DNA from: Diaporthe sp. PMI_573
Taxonomy: Eukaryota; Ascomycota; Sordariomycetes; Diaporthales; Diaporthaceae
Assembly: GCA_021399435.1 (NCBI GenBank)
Contig: JAJTUP010000101.1
Location: forward strand, 124,001 to 188,000
Length of the DNA stretch: 64,000 nucleotides
Reading direction: 5' to 3'
Shown: in pieces, positions 24,030 through 34,469 of the stretch
Layout of the letters: each line of letters starts with the position of its first letter
How positions within the stretch are numbered: position 1 is the first letter of the stretch
Position numbers and translations under genes: made by a program
Notes under the pieces: model-generated
Databases searched by the model: none
What the model was told of the DNA's origin: nothing
The model's input: only the letters and a program-made list of their open reading frames with translations

Positions 24030-24559
24030 TATGAGATTGAGCTAAGAAGAATGAGGAGCTGATTCCATGGGATGTCGATGGTTCCTTTCTCAGCTGCATC
24101 CATCAGTGCCCCGACAAGGATGCAGAACATGGCCCAGTCCAGCCACGCTGAATACAAGGACGTCTATGGAGGCAAACAACCAAACAGTGTAACCCACTGG
24201 CACAGGCCTTCCTATCTGGTTCAGAACAGTCATTACCGCACCCGTTGCGGTGACCGACAGAAGGCTGAATGCGAGCAAGGAAATGGACATGACGAATGGA
24301 ATGAGTGGCTTCACGCCGTCGTCCTGCCCGGCTCCCTCGGTGCTCGGGAATCCCGGTTGGTCTCTGTCGGGAGAGGCGCACCATCATACACAATGTGGTC
24401 GAAGTCAGGCATGTTGAATGGAGGCCGGCTGAGAGTTTCGCGCCGGCCTATGGTCGCAGGCTGGAAGAGGACCACAAGGCTGTAGACAGCCGCAGCGTTC
24501 GGAAAGTGAGTTCTGATCTCGCTTAGGAGATCCTGGCAGGTTGCTGGGCGTGAGACCAT
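24030..24559 (-). pseudogene. small membrane-protein gene relic, copy B
   Basis: Minus-strand pieces in three phases make up a small protein. The N-terminal part contains LSRPPFNMPDFDHIVYDGAP. It is followed by two hydrophobic helices (VMSISLLAFSLLSVTATGAV and VPVGYTVWLFASIDVLVFSV). After another phase change comes WLDWAMFCILVGALMDAAEK and an IDIPWNQLLILLSS helix. Phase changes near 24310 and 24150 without plausible introns show it is broken, although one could be a missed intron. It resembles small fungal integral membrane proteins of unknown function. A second, more damaged copy lies directly upstream. Confidence 0.4.
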
Positions 24560-24960
24560 GACGGTCCGCTCTCAAAACGCCAGGTACACCCTGGAAGCCA
24601 TTTTGTTGGCTCCAGAGGGCGAAGCCAGTTCTGCCGGATGAGTCGGCTTTGGTGACTGAATTGATGCAGAGTTGCAATCGGTGGTACTAGTCGCAGGACT
24701 CCTGGCCGTGGCAACAGGAACCAACGGTAGCTCGCCAGTTGGTTCCGGGCGTTGATGAGTTGAATGAATCGCTTCATGCCATTGCTGTTCCCATGTCCCT
24801 GACCGATTGAGGACTGCAGTCGTGTCTCTGGCGACAGAGGCGAGTCATCCTGTATGACGTGGTTGAAGTCTGGCAGACCAGACGGAGGTCGACTAAGGTT
24901 TGCGGCTGCTCCGAGGGCAAATGCCAGAGTGTTGGCTGGTTCACCATAGCCCATTATGTC
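24560..24960 (-). pseudogene. small membrane-protein gene relic, copy A (tandem duplicate)
   Basis: This stretch repeats the layout of the neighbouring copy B in the same order and orientation. LSRPPSGLPDFNHVIQDDSP matches LSRPPFNMPDFDHIVYDGAP. Next, GMKRFIQLIN matches GVKPLIPFVM, and in another phase CINSVTKADSSGRTGFALWS matches VLNQIGRPVPVGYTVWLFAS. The copy is more degraded than B and has no full frame. The two were probably produced by a tandem duplication. Confidence 0.4.
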
Positions 24961-27136
24961 TAAGGACGAGCGAACCTCGTCTCTGACACCATCTTTGTTG
25001 GTCTGACGGCTGGTCCGGCATATTTTCCGACCCTTTGGTCGGAGCGTTTGTCTCTCACCGAGACCCGGCCACGATGCCTTTCCAGTACCGAAAGGCGTTT
25101 GCCTGCTTAAAAGGAAGACGAAGGGACCCCTCTGGGTCCATCTCGCCGGATTAGGTCTATTCGATTCGAGACCTGGCTAATCTTCGTCGCCAGGTTGTCT
25201 TTCCAGTTTGAACTGGTCTGCTGAGAAGGCTGCCAGTTGTGGACTGCGGCGTGATGGCAGGGCGTCCGCATGAGCGAGAAACGTGAGGACGACAGCCGTG
25301 GTGCTGCTTTGAAAGGTGCGAAATTTTCGAGAACTCCTGGCAAGCCGTATTATGTGATCCCGATTTTTGCACCTTTATTTTCGTAAGTGGCAGCGGCTTG
25401 CCCCCTGGTCCAGTCACCGAGGGCTTCTCAACATCTTAGGGGAGTGTTAGCATGCATCGCCAATATCCGTTGATTTGGTGTTTGCTTACGAGTGCTGGTG
25501 TCCAGCACCTTTTCCCGGTCTTCGAGCAGCGGCTGCTCGGTCAAGCGTTTGCCGAAGCCTTGAGCGTGTTGAGGGCAGTGGGCGCTGGGGAGGCTCGTCC
25601 CCAAAGAACGGTCCACTTCCTTCAATTGGGGAGGAAATTCACCGCTTTTAATTTGAGAGCAGATGTGAGAGCAAATTTGAGAGGAAGTTGGTGTTGAAGT
25701 TGTTGATGGATGGTGAGATGGAGGAAGAAAAATAGAGCAGAAACTGAGGAGGGACTTGGGTTTAAGTAGTTTTTGGGACCTCCCTTAGGCGTCTCTGGTG
25801 CGGACACTGGATTCCTGTAGAATGGCCCGGAATACCGCGATTTGATAAAATCCTATGATATCTTGCAGTAGTGTTGGAGTCCGGAATCCAGCTCGATCTG
25901 CGCCGGGTTGGGTATACTAGCTGAATAATCAGACCGCGGGTTGTTTCGATTGGTCGAAATATTACGTGATATGTATTAATGGCCTGGAACAGTCTATAGG
26001 TTCTGTGTGTATGGCTTTAGATCTCGAAGACTGATACTATTGGCTCTGGGAGTAGGTGGATACCTTCTTTGCATTCATCATTATGCTCCGCTATGGTTGG
26101 GATCGCGAGGGACGAGTTACTGGACTACAATGAGGGGTTTCATAGCTAGATTTGCAGCATCTGGAAGGTTCCGGACCTTGCACAGCATGCCCAGCCACAT
26201 GGGGCCCGAACTGGACAGCATCAAGGGCTGCAATGGAATCGCCGGCATCGAGTTACATGAGCAGGCTCAGGGACCATCCATGAGTGAAAGCCCCAGCGAA
26301 GCTGCGGTGTGAACAGACGGTAATATCCCCCCGTAGATTGAGGCACATTGCTGGGTGTGAAAGGATCATCGCACGGGGAATTGGGTAAGGGGCATGGTGA
26401 AGGACAGCTTCATCATTGTCCAGCCTAAGTTTGCCTGAGGTCCAGGAGACGTCAAAGCCAAGGCTCCTAACTATGCCAAGAGCTACAGCCTGGGTAGTCT
26501 TCGCTTCGGCCCTGGCAGAGATTTCCGGTTTGGTGGGGTGATCACATACATTGTTACAGTAATATAGGCACATTCAGAAAAGTCAAGAACGACAATGTAG
26601 AGCCTGCATGAGTGTCTTATTTTCTACCTAGCTATCCCATAGGAAGTCATTCCGCAGAAAGCTTCTCTATATGGGGTTTTCCCATGGGGGGCTATTCCAG
26701 AGGAGGTTGCCACACGGGAGTGTTCAATGTCCTCAAGAAGGTTATTATTCCAAGGGAGGCCAACCCGGGAAATCGACTACAAAAATATGGCTAAATAATG
26801 ACAATGATGAGCGTCCACCAGCCTGGACAATGGCGACCAGCAGCTGGACCTGCCAGGCAACGTGACACGAGACTTAGCGTGAGGCGGCTTATCGGCGTCG
26901 GGTTTGCATAAGCCTATCCGAGCGAAGGAGTCGCGCTTGTGGGGGTCCATCTCCGACTTGATCGCGCAGGCCAAGAAACAGTTCCATCCATCCAGAGCCC
27001 ACTCCCATCACTACCAACCCCGTGTTTGCTGGGCACAAGCCTCTAATTAGACAGCATACAGGTCCTGGAAGAAACCCAGGCACACGGACATATCCACGGA
27101 CCCGGAGTCCCGACGCGGACTCCTAATTCACTCGCC
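24961..27136. other. no supported gene; upstream region of transcription-factor relic
   Basis: GC-balanced sequence. A 101-codon plus-strand frame at 26007-26312 has a hydrophobic N-terminus but no recognised family. The last several hundred bases are the upstream region of the Zn2Cys6 gene relic. Confidence 0.3.
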
Positions 27137-29849
27137 ATGGCGGATACTTCTCAGGCGTCCCCTGCTGCAGCGCCATTCCCGCACATTCGCAGCTGCAAGC
27201 TCTGCCGCCAGCGTAAAGTAAAGTGTAACTGTCAACACCCTTGCTCACACTGTGCCCGGGCAGGCCAAACCTGTTTGTACCCAGCCGGATCGGGGAGAGT
27301 ACCGAAGCGGTTATGCCGGGCTAAGAATTTGCAGCTTATGGATAAGCTTAGCCGGCTTGAGAATATTATTAAGCGTCTTGTATCTGAGAGCAGGGACGAT
27401 GCTAAAGGCATGCCTGCAGCAGACGGTCATCTAGAGAAGCATAAAGTCCCTGCACGGCGTTCTGCGAAGTTAGAGGCGAAAGACAGACAAGTGTTGCTGG
27501 CCTTGTCTGGCGAGTCGTCTAGAGATTAGACGGAGAATAGCTTTTTTCTCGACGTCTAATTTGGGCGGCTTGTGGTTAGTAACTCGATAAGCTACTATGT
27601 TGGTAATGTATTTTAGGTAAATTTGGTAAATAAAGTATGACTATAAGTTATTGTTTTTATACTAGTTGACTGATATAGGCTATAGATTGACAGCATTTAC
27701 GATATAGTCTAAGAAGCCGAAGATAATAAAAGTAATGATAATATAATAGATTTGGAACTAGTACTACTAGTGTTAGGCTTTGGACTATTAGGTTTTAACG
27801 CTGCCCTCTTTGGATTTTATATACTTATATACTTATTATACTCATATTATTTAACTTTGCCGCAGGTAGTAAATGTCAGAAGACTTTGTCACAATCGCAA
27901 AACCTACCCCAAAGAGCAACTAATTCCGGGCGATAACGTGTCGAGTGCGCTGCTTCCGAGCAAGGGCGCCGCTTTCAGGCAAGTACGCCGCTTCCGGGCG
28001 ATAACGTGTTGGGTGCGCTGCTTACACGCTTCTCTATCTATAAAAGGAGGGGGGAGGAAGCTGCTTAACCTGAGGAAGGAGGAAGGGACAAGTTCAGTTG
28101 TTGTATTGTATTCTACTCTGCGAATATACTACGCACACGCTGCTTCTACGCTGCTATATATCCCTAGTCACTCCGCTTGTGATTGAAACCCTTACAGTAA
28201 ACTTATTTATAGTATTTATAGAGAATATATTATTAATAATTTGCTTCTTTTATATACTAATACTATTAAAGTTATATTAGGATGCTATTGTTTGTTTTAA
28301 CTTGCTAGAGAAGAATATGGAAGCTCTTTTATTTGCCATCTACTATTTAACTACTATAAGTCTATAAAATAATTAATACCTGGTATTATTAGGCTTATTA
28401 AGAGAAGCTATAATAGAGAAATATTGATTTAGCGTTAAGTAGGCGCTAGCTTAGGCTAATTTACTTAATACTTATAGCATAGTTTTTCTATTGGCAGCTG
28501 TCCTCTTTCTTTTAGCCTTTTATAATTAAGATGATTTGCAAACCACCTAGTTACTTATAGCTTTAGTCTTCTACATCGTGTAGAGTATGGGGCTTTACTA
28601 TAATAATACTGTCTTTAGGCTAAAGCTATTTAAAACCAAGCTATGATGGCGACTGTAGTAGTATATTTATATTCTAGATAGATACTTGTTTAAGTACTAA
28701 GACTATAAAGTAAATCTTTACTAGTTTTTTTCTGATATAAAGCTTTCTTTATATATAAATGACAGCAATCTTTATCCTAATATAATAGAGCCTTCTCTTA
28801 AGTATAATGGCTAGATAGATATAATATTCTGTCTAGTAAGATGTAAAGCTATTAATACTGTATTAAGTACTAAGCTTATTAGTTCTGGCCTATAAAGGGG
28901 GCCATGGCGGGCTAGTATAGGTAATAGATCTACTAAGCCTTTGGTTAATAAGAAAAGGGTAATAGTAGAGAGCTTTATTTAGAGAGTTAGAGAAGTATCT
29001 ATATTATTATAACCTATCTAATCCTATCTATATAATATCTATAATAGTTATTAAGCTTATATTTACCTAGTTTTAGCTCTTAGTATACTAACCCTAGCTA
29101 GACCCTAATAGTAACAACTTAGGCCTTTAGAGGAGCCTAACACTAATAGATATATATAGTAGTAGTAGTAAGAATACTCCTTTTAGCTAAGAGTCTAGGC
29201 TAACAATTAACCCTAAAACTAGGGACAAGCTTTTTATAATCTCTATTAAGGTCCTTAAGCTCTTAACCAGCATCCTTATATACCCGTAGCTTATAAAGTA
29301 GGTGTAGTACTTTAAGACCTATATCTAGTAGTATACAATTAGCTATGTCCTGGCTAAAATCTATTGTTACCTTGTATTAGCTAAGTATAATCATGCTAGA
29401 GAACACCATTATGGCTATTTATTAGTCTAGTATCTTAAGGGTTAATAAGCCTAAAGGTATGATATAGAAGCTGATTAGGAGGTTGATGGCAAAGGCTCGG
29501 TATGTTAGAGATGTTTAGGGGTGGAAGGGTGACTTAAGTTTCAGTATTACCGTGAAGGATTTACTAAGAGCTGACGGTAGGATTTTCCTGCATGGGGGAC
29601 CGGCTGGTTATACTGACTTTTCTGCTTCGACATTTGATTCGACCGTCTAGTCTACTAACGGCATTGAAACTTGCGTCCCGGGCTTTTCAGGTACGGGAGA
29701 CTACTAATGGATATGCTGGACTTTTTGGGCGACTTTAGCATAGATGAACTTACAAATCAAGGCCTTGTGGATGGAAACAACGGCTTCTCACTCGACATGA
29801 TGGGCGCGGGTTCTGCGATGGATAGCTGGGATGGTCGCATATGGTGAAT
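27137..29849 (+). pseudogene. Zn2Cys6 / Fungal_trans transcription factor, RIP-decayed and split by a solo LTR
   Basis: The first 130 codons are intact. They carry a Zn2Cys6 cluster (Cys-x2-Cys-x6-Cys-x5-Cys-x2-Cys-x6-Cys, from SCKLCRQRKVKC) and a heptad segment, MDKLSRLENIIKRL. After a TAG at 27527 the same frame continues as FGRLVVSNSISYYVGNVF, the conserved linker of this family. It then gives FNAALFGFYILIYLLYS, is cut by a 323-bp solo LTR, and resumes as DAIVCFNLLEKNMEALLFAI. Further on come the Fungal_trans (PF04082-type) landmarks: the LFLLAFYN-stop-DDL block, then SMGLYYNNTVFRLKLFKTKL. The acidic C-terminus near 29709-29849 (MDMLDFLGDFSIDELTNQGL ... GRIW) is again hardly mutated. Trp and Gln codons have become stops throughout the middle. 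A working factor would have regulated RNA polymerase II genes; this copy cannot make a full protein. Confidence 0.8.
27874..28196 (+). mobile_element. solo LTR, 323 bp, with GTAAA target duplication
   Basis: Begins TGTCAG and ends CTTACA. It is flanked on both sides by GTAAA (27869-27873 and 28197-28201). It has a TATAAAAG promoter box at about 28039 and an internal direct repeat around GGGCGATAACGTGT about 60 bp apart. It is clearly GC-richer than the surrounding RIP-decayed DNA. No internal retrotransposon domain adjoins it, so it is a solo LTR left by recombination. It lies inside the coding frame of the transcription-factor relic. Confidence 0.85.
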
Positions 29850-29900
29850 TGTGGAACTTAATATACCGGGGCTCACCCACATTAAAACTGATCTCTGACA

Positions 29901-30747
29901 TCATGGGACAGATTGGATCGGTGTTGGGTATAAATCAACGCTTGTTCCCACTCTAAAGACAAAAGCAGCCGAACAGTTTGCACTGCGCATGCTCCTTAGC
30001 ATAATTCCACCACTTTTTGGCAAGTCCAGGAGCAATCGGCTCGCGTCCAAGAGAATATTGGTCAATCTGACGTGCCCAATCGTCGTGATAAATAATGTGG
30101 TCCAAATGTGAGGGAATTTAGCGTTGACATGGACGTGCTTACACGTGCTGTATGTGAACTCTTCTTTAATGGCGTTGGGCCGTATGTGGCGGGAAATGAT
30201 CTTGAGGTACAATTTCTCGTGGGCAACCCTTGGACTATAATACTGTACCCGTAGCCCTCATCTCTCCCGGCCCCGTGCTCCTGTTCTAGCGTCATCAGGA
30301 ATTTGTTCGCCGTTGACCTCTTAAAGATCAAAGCGTTCATAACGCTCGTCGAGGTATTTCAGCTTCCAAATGTCGCTCCCCGGCAATTGTGTGGCGAATG
30401 AAGAAAGTGTGGTATCATGGTTTTCCAGACAGAAAGTACTGCGATAATCATGGTCCAGTGTGTGGGAGGTCGAACAAAAGGCGCAGTAGATTTGGTCTGG
30501 CGGGAGATTCTTCTCCAGTATCGCCTGGATCTTTCTTTTGCCTAGTGGGGTGGCCATGGAGACCCTTACATGTGAGGGACAGGGCTATTGAGTCATGAGG
30601 ATTTAATGGATCAAATACAACGAGTATTAAATCAAGCGAAAGCCTCATGAACGCCCAGTCGAGCCGGTATTGCTCTTGCGGTTGAGACAACATCGCTGGT
30701 GATACTAACACATCCCGCTGGCTGTGACCATCCTCTGTGCCAGGCAT
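29901..30747 (-). pseudogene. F-box protein pseudogene
   Basis: The start at 30747 is followed by an F-box pattern at about residues 35-65, LSLDLILVVFDPLNPHDSIA then LSLTCKGL. Near 30560 the protein sense moves to another phase and continues with KRKIQAILEKNLPPDQIYCA, the CxxC segment (FCSTSHTL) common after the F-box in fungal proteins. A TAA at about 30321 and a TGA near 30255 then interrupt the frame, but the sense continues with KLYLKIISRHIRPNAIKEEF and NAKFPHIWTTLFITTIGHVR to a stop at 29901. One frameshift and two stops make it a pseudogene. Intact F-box proteins are SCF ubiquitin-ligase adaptors. Confidence 0.6.
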
Positions 30748-31063
30748 CGTTGGTGTTTCTTGCTTTTCGACACTTGGTTATCTATCGGAGTCGGCCAATA
30801 ACACCGATTCCTCATAGAATGGCATGCTTGTACGAGGGCTTGAGTATCGGGGTTGTCAAACAGAACTGTGATATTCGGAAAGTCGATATTTGCAAACGAA
30901 TTATGGAGCTGGTCTCAAAAGCAAGTGGGAGCTCGCACAAAATAATGCCGGCAATGGACAGGTTTTTGAATTTTTACGCCTAATAATCTACGAGGCACTA
31001 ATACTCGCTTAACACATAGTACTAGCGTTTTGCTAGGTGGACTAGTACTGCTTCGTCTCAGTC

Positions 31064-31079
31064 GGGGGGGGGGGGGGGG
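31064..31079 (+). repeat. poly-G tract (16 G)
   Basis: An uninterrupted run of 16 G on the plus strand in otherwise mixed sequence. It is unusual and likely unstable in length. Confidence 0.95.
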
Positions 31080-31108
31080 TTATGGGCCACATGACATGAC
31101 TATAAAAA

Positions 31109-31516
31109 TTGTTGGAGAAAATAGCTTCCTGGAACAGGTCAGTGAGGACATATTGTGTGCGCGGGCTCTCTAAAAGAATAACCGCTATTGGTGAAGCTCT
31201 AATTATCTTTCGCGCCAGCAACAGCAGTATTCAAACCTCTCCTACCACATCTGCAACTTGCGAAACGATGGACAGAATATATGACTACGAAACTGTCATA
31301 TGTCCCCCTCTAGGACCAGAAAAAGTATATCCGCCACCGCTTCTATTTTTGTGGCGCCATAAAGCCCTGGCACGACTGACCCCGGTAAAAGGTCAACTTC
31401 TTGGTATCTGGGACCGTGCAGAGACTGCCATACGACGATTCGAGAACCTCTCGGGAGAAGCACGCAGGTTGGAACTGGAACCCCAAAACCGACCTTGGTG
31501 GAAGCGTCATTTCTAG
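31109..31516 (+). CDS. hypothetical ORF, low confidence
   Basis: A 135-codon frame. The part after the internal Met (MDRIYDYETVICPPLGPEKV) reads more naturally than the first 50 codons and ends with a Trp-Trp-Lys-Arg tail. No family is recognised. The opposite strand has an overlapping frame (31296-31559). It could be the remains of a longer gene. Confidence 0.2.
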   Translation: MLEKIASWNRSVRTYCVRGLSKRITAIGEALIIFRASNSSIQTSPTTSATCETMDRIYDYETVICPPLGPEKVYPPPLLFLWRHKALARLTPVKGQLLGIWDRAETAIRRFENLSGEARRLELEPQNRPWWKRHF

Positions 31517-31959
31517 GCACAGCAGTTTCCACCTTCCCGAAGAGCATTCTAAGGTTCACCGGCCGCTAGGAAATCACTAAAGGCACAAGGGCTGGAGGTA
31601 GGTTCGGGATTGCGCAGACAAGAAGGGACACTAAGAGATGGTAAATACTAAATATCAAAATTGCTCGAAATTGCACATGAGTAAAGTAGTTAAGGGCAAC
31701 CTAACCCCCCAGACTATTGGTTTCAAGTGGAAACTCTTTTTATCTCAAATTAATCTACAAAACCTATTACAAATTTACAGTGCTTTTTAGCAATATAACC
31801 CTGCACACTTCTCGATCTGCATCATTGAGCCACCAATACCAACGACGACAATCGCCTTTACCTTTAAAAACCGCGCTTAATGCAACCCGCACTTTTACAG
31901 TCCTAATGCAACCCCTTTTCAAAAGTTTTAACATCACCCGCCCTATTTCCATGCAGGCC

Positions 31960-32680
31960 ATGGCTCACGTTCCATCATAATACCCTGTCGGCAGGGAAAG
32001 AAACGTATCGACAGCAGACTCTGGTGTTAGCATTAAAAAAAAGACACATCGCGAGAAAAAGCCTCTATATAATAACCTTCGAGACTATCTTACCTAAAAG
32101 CAACACTACTGGCTTTTTACCCGCGATATCGAGCTTGCCCGCCCGCTTCAGTAAAAGTATCTCGCCTTTAAGGTAGATATCATGGCGTAAATTTACAAGA
32201 CTAAGCGCAAAAACGCAATTATATACCAAGAACGAGCAAGAGATATTCACAATACTACAGGATTTATCAAAGTATCTTAAAAGCTTTACTAACTTAAATT
32301 AAAGCTTTATTTAAAATAGAGCTGCTATTAGCTATACTATAGGTAAAAGCACCGTTACCTAAGTGCTAAGAGGAAATAGCTAAGTAAGAAGTATATACGA
32401 GCGCAGATATAGCGCCGGATAAGCATCTTAAAAGAGATTATCTACTTTGCTAATAAGGAGGGAGTAGAGGATAGGGATAATAGGGGCTATATAAAAGACG
32501 AAATGCTTAACTATATTATGACGGGTTATAATAGCATCTTCCCTATCTCACGAGACTTAAAGATCGACCTAAGTTAGAGTTAAGGGTTAAGAGAATATCT
32601 TTATTTATATGATTTCAATATGTTAAAGCGACGATTATTAGCTTTCTTTTCATGTAGGCTTTAGTGGTAGGCTAATCTTT
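31960..32680 (+). pseudogene. RIP-decayed coding relic, family unknown
   Basis: Plus-strand frames keep protein-like sense between stop codons: WLFTRDIELARPL and YKTKRKNAIIYQERARDIHN at about 32120-32250, and FANKEGVEDRDNRGYIKDEM with NYIMTGYNSIFPISRDLKID at about 32450-32570. The stops between them are TAG/TAA, and the region is AT-rich, as in the neighbouring decayed genes. I do not recognise the family. Confidence 0.3.
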
Positions 32681-32899
32681 TAAGCTAGCCTTAATGAAAT
32701 CAAGGATGTTTTAATAATTAAATTTTATCTCGGAATTTAAATCTAATAATTAGTTTCATTAACCTTTATAACTTTAACTTTTAGGGTTTTTTACCAGAAT
32801 TCTTTACGGCTAGCATATCCTCTGCTAAAGCTGGCCAATTAGGACACCTAGCTATTATCTATAATATGTTAATAATAAACTCTATTATAAATTTATATT

Positions 32900-33940
32900 A
32901 GACTTACCCTGCTATCTACCAGCATATTGACCCTAGTAATCTATCACGCCTCTTTACTATAAAGGAAGAGTATTGCTTTATATATAGTTGTTAGTAAGTT
33001 TTTTTATATACCTAGTATGTAAACTTTACTATATCTAACATCCTATATAGTCCCCTCTATCCTAAGGAAATTTTACTTAATTCTTATCTTTCTTATTTCC
33101 TCCATTATCTCTCTACCATAGCTCCTCACCATTGGTATATATACTATCCTAGGGGCTACATAATTTACGCGTATGCCTTGCTTTCTATAGTGTACCGCCA
33201 TGGCCCTTATTATCTAGATAATAGTACCCTTAGTTGTAGTATAAAGTAGGCTTGGGTTACTACCTAGGATCTTGCTTACTAACAATATATTTATTATCAC
33301 GCTGCGGCCTAACTTATATATTTCAGAGATAGCATACCGATATATATAGACTATGTTAGTTATATTAATATATATGTCGTGATTCTATCTAGCTAGGTTA
33401 AGCTTTGTTATATTATTGATAATACTATTAACTTTAACTATAAAGTAATGAAATATTATTAGTATTATTTTAAAAGTCGGAGATGAATATAGGAGGAGAG
33501 ATTGTAATTCTGAGAGGGAAATTTGACCGACTTAATTAACTGGACTATTCACTCATGTTTACAAGAATATATATAGCCCTAAACAACTTAACTATTTTCT
33601 CAACCGCCCTTTTATATAAATCTTTATCTATAATATCTGTCCATATTGCCTTAGAGATTCCACTCTTTACTTTGATCATTCTTTTTATCTCTATAGCCTA
33701 CTTAAGTTTATTATCGTGTTAGGCGAGAAGTATAGCGGTTGCTCGGCCATTGCTAATCTCGCCTTGAGATAAGCTAATTAGTATTTTATTTTTACATTGC
33801 CATCCCAAACTGGTCGTGGTCTTAAATTCAACACCCGTGAGCATTTTATAGCCCCTCACCTAACATGCGTGAGCCTGCTCCTGACATAATGGCTATATCT
33901 CCCTTAAAGTCGAATGCCCTCGGGGAAGTTACGTTGAGGA
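32900..33940 (-). pseudogene. short-chain dehydrogenase/reductase (SDR), RIP-decayed
   Basis: Read leftwards, the AT-rich DNA keeps the landmarks of a classical SDR in order. A DFKGDIAIMSGAGSRMLGEG stretch stands where the Rossmann TGxxxGxG normally is. Next come EISNGRATAILLA, an AIYILVNM strand (usual H/N-I-LVNN/A), IVYIYRYAISEI, and the catalytic Tyr-x3-Lys in SLLYTTTKGTII. Then MAVHYRKQGIRVNYVAPRIV, and near the end AILFLYSKEA and ITRVNMLVDSRV. These lie in one frame or frames separated by possible introns. Stops fall where Trp, Arg or Gln are usual. The probable intron is at about 33700-33840. The intact enzyme would have been an NAD(P)-dependent oxidoreductase of unknown substrate. Confidence 0.7.
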
Positions 33941-34469
33941 CGAGTCCGACGGCGGCAGATATTACATTAACATATAGCGGAATGCGTATTATAAATTCGA
34001 AGAATCACTTTAGCAGCGCATAAAAATTAAAGTTTGAGTTTTAGCATTCTATATTTTAGCATTTGTCCATCGAGGTCGGAAGGTTTTCCCTCATCCCATA
34101 CGATGTGCCGCAGGCCAATTATCATCATCTCGATCTGCCTCTAACTCCTACCCGCAGCTTCGCCGTCCTGCATAGTAAGACGGTTTAGCCGTGGATCTGT
34201 TCGGGGAAACGAAAAACAATAATTAAACGCACACTTGATTCCGATATTTAACAAATTTTATTTTAGTTGCCGCTTGATTATAAAAAACAGGATTTACAAA
34301 GATAACGACCATTATTTAAAGCTACGGAGCCAAAGATTACATATGATTATATAAAGTACCATGTCGCTATTTCTTGAGTTACGAATCACCAGCTAGCTAA
34401 TAGTTAAACTAATCTATAATGCCCTAAAGACTTTATTCCTTAGCCCACCCTATAATATTATTAGCCATA

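Noticed and set aside
23466..24099. Upstream part of the 378-codon minus frame as a protein
   Set aside because: Composition is repetitive His/Pro/Arg, it overlaps the membrane-protein relic in another phase, and codon sense appears only after about 23470.
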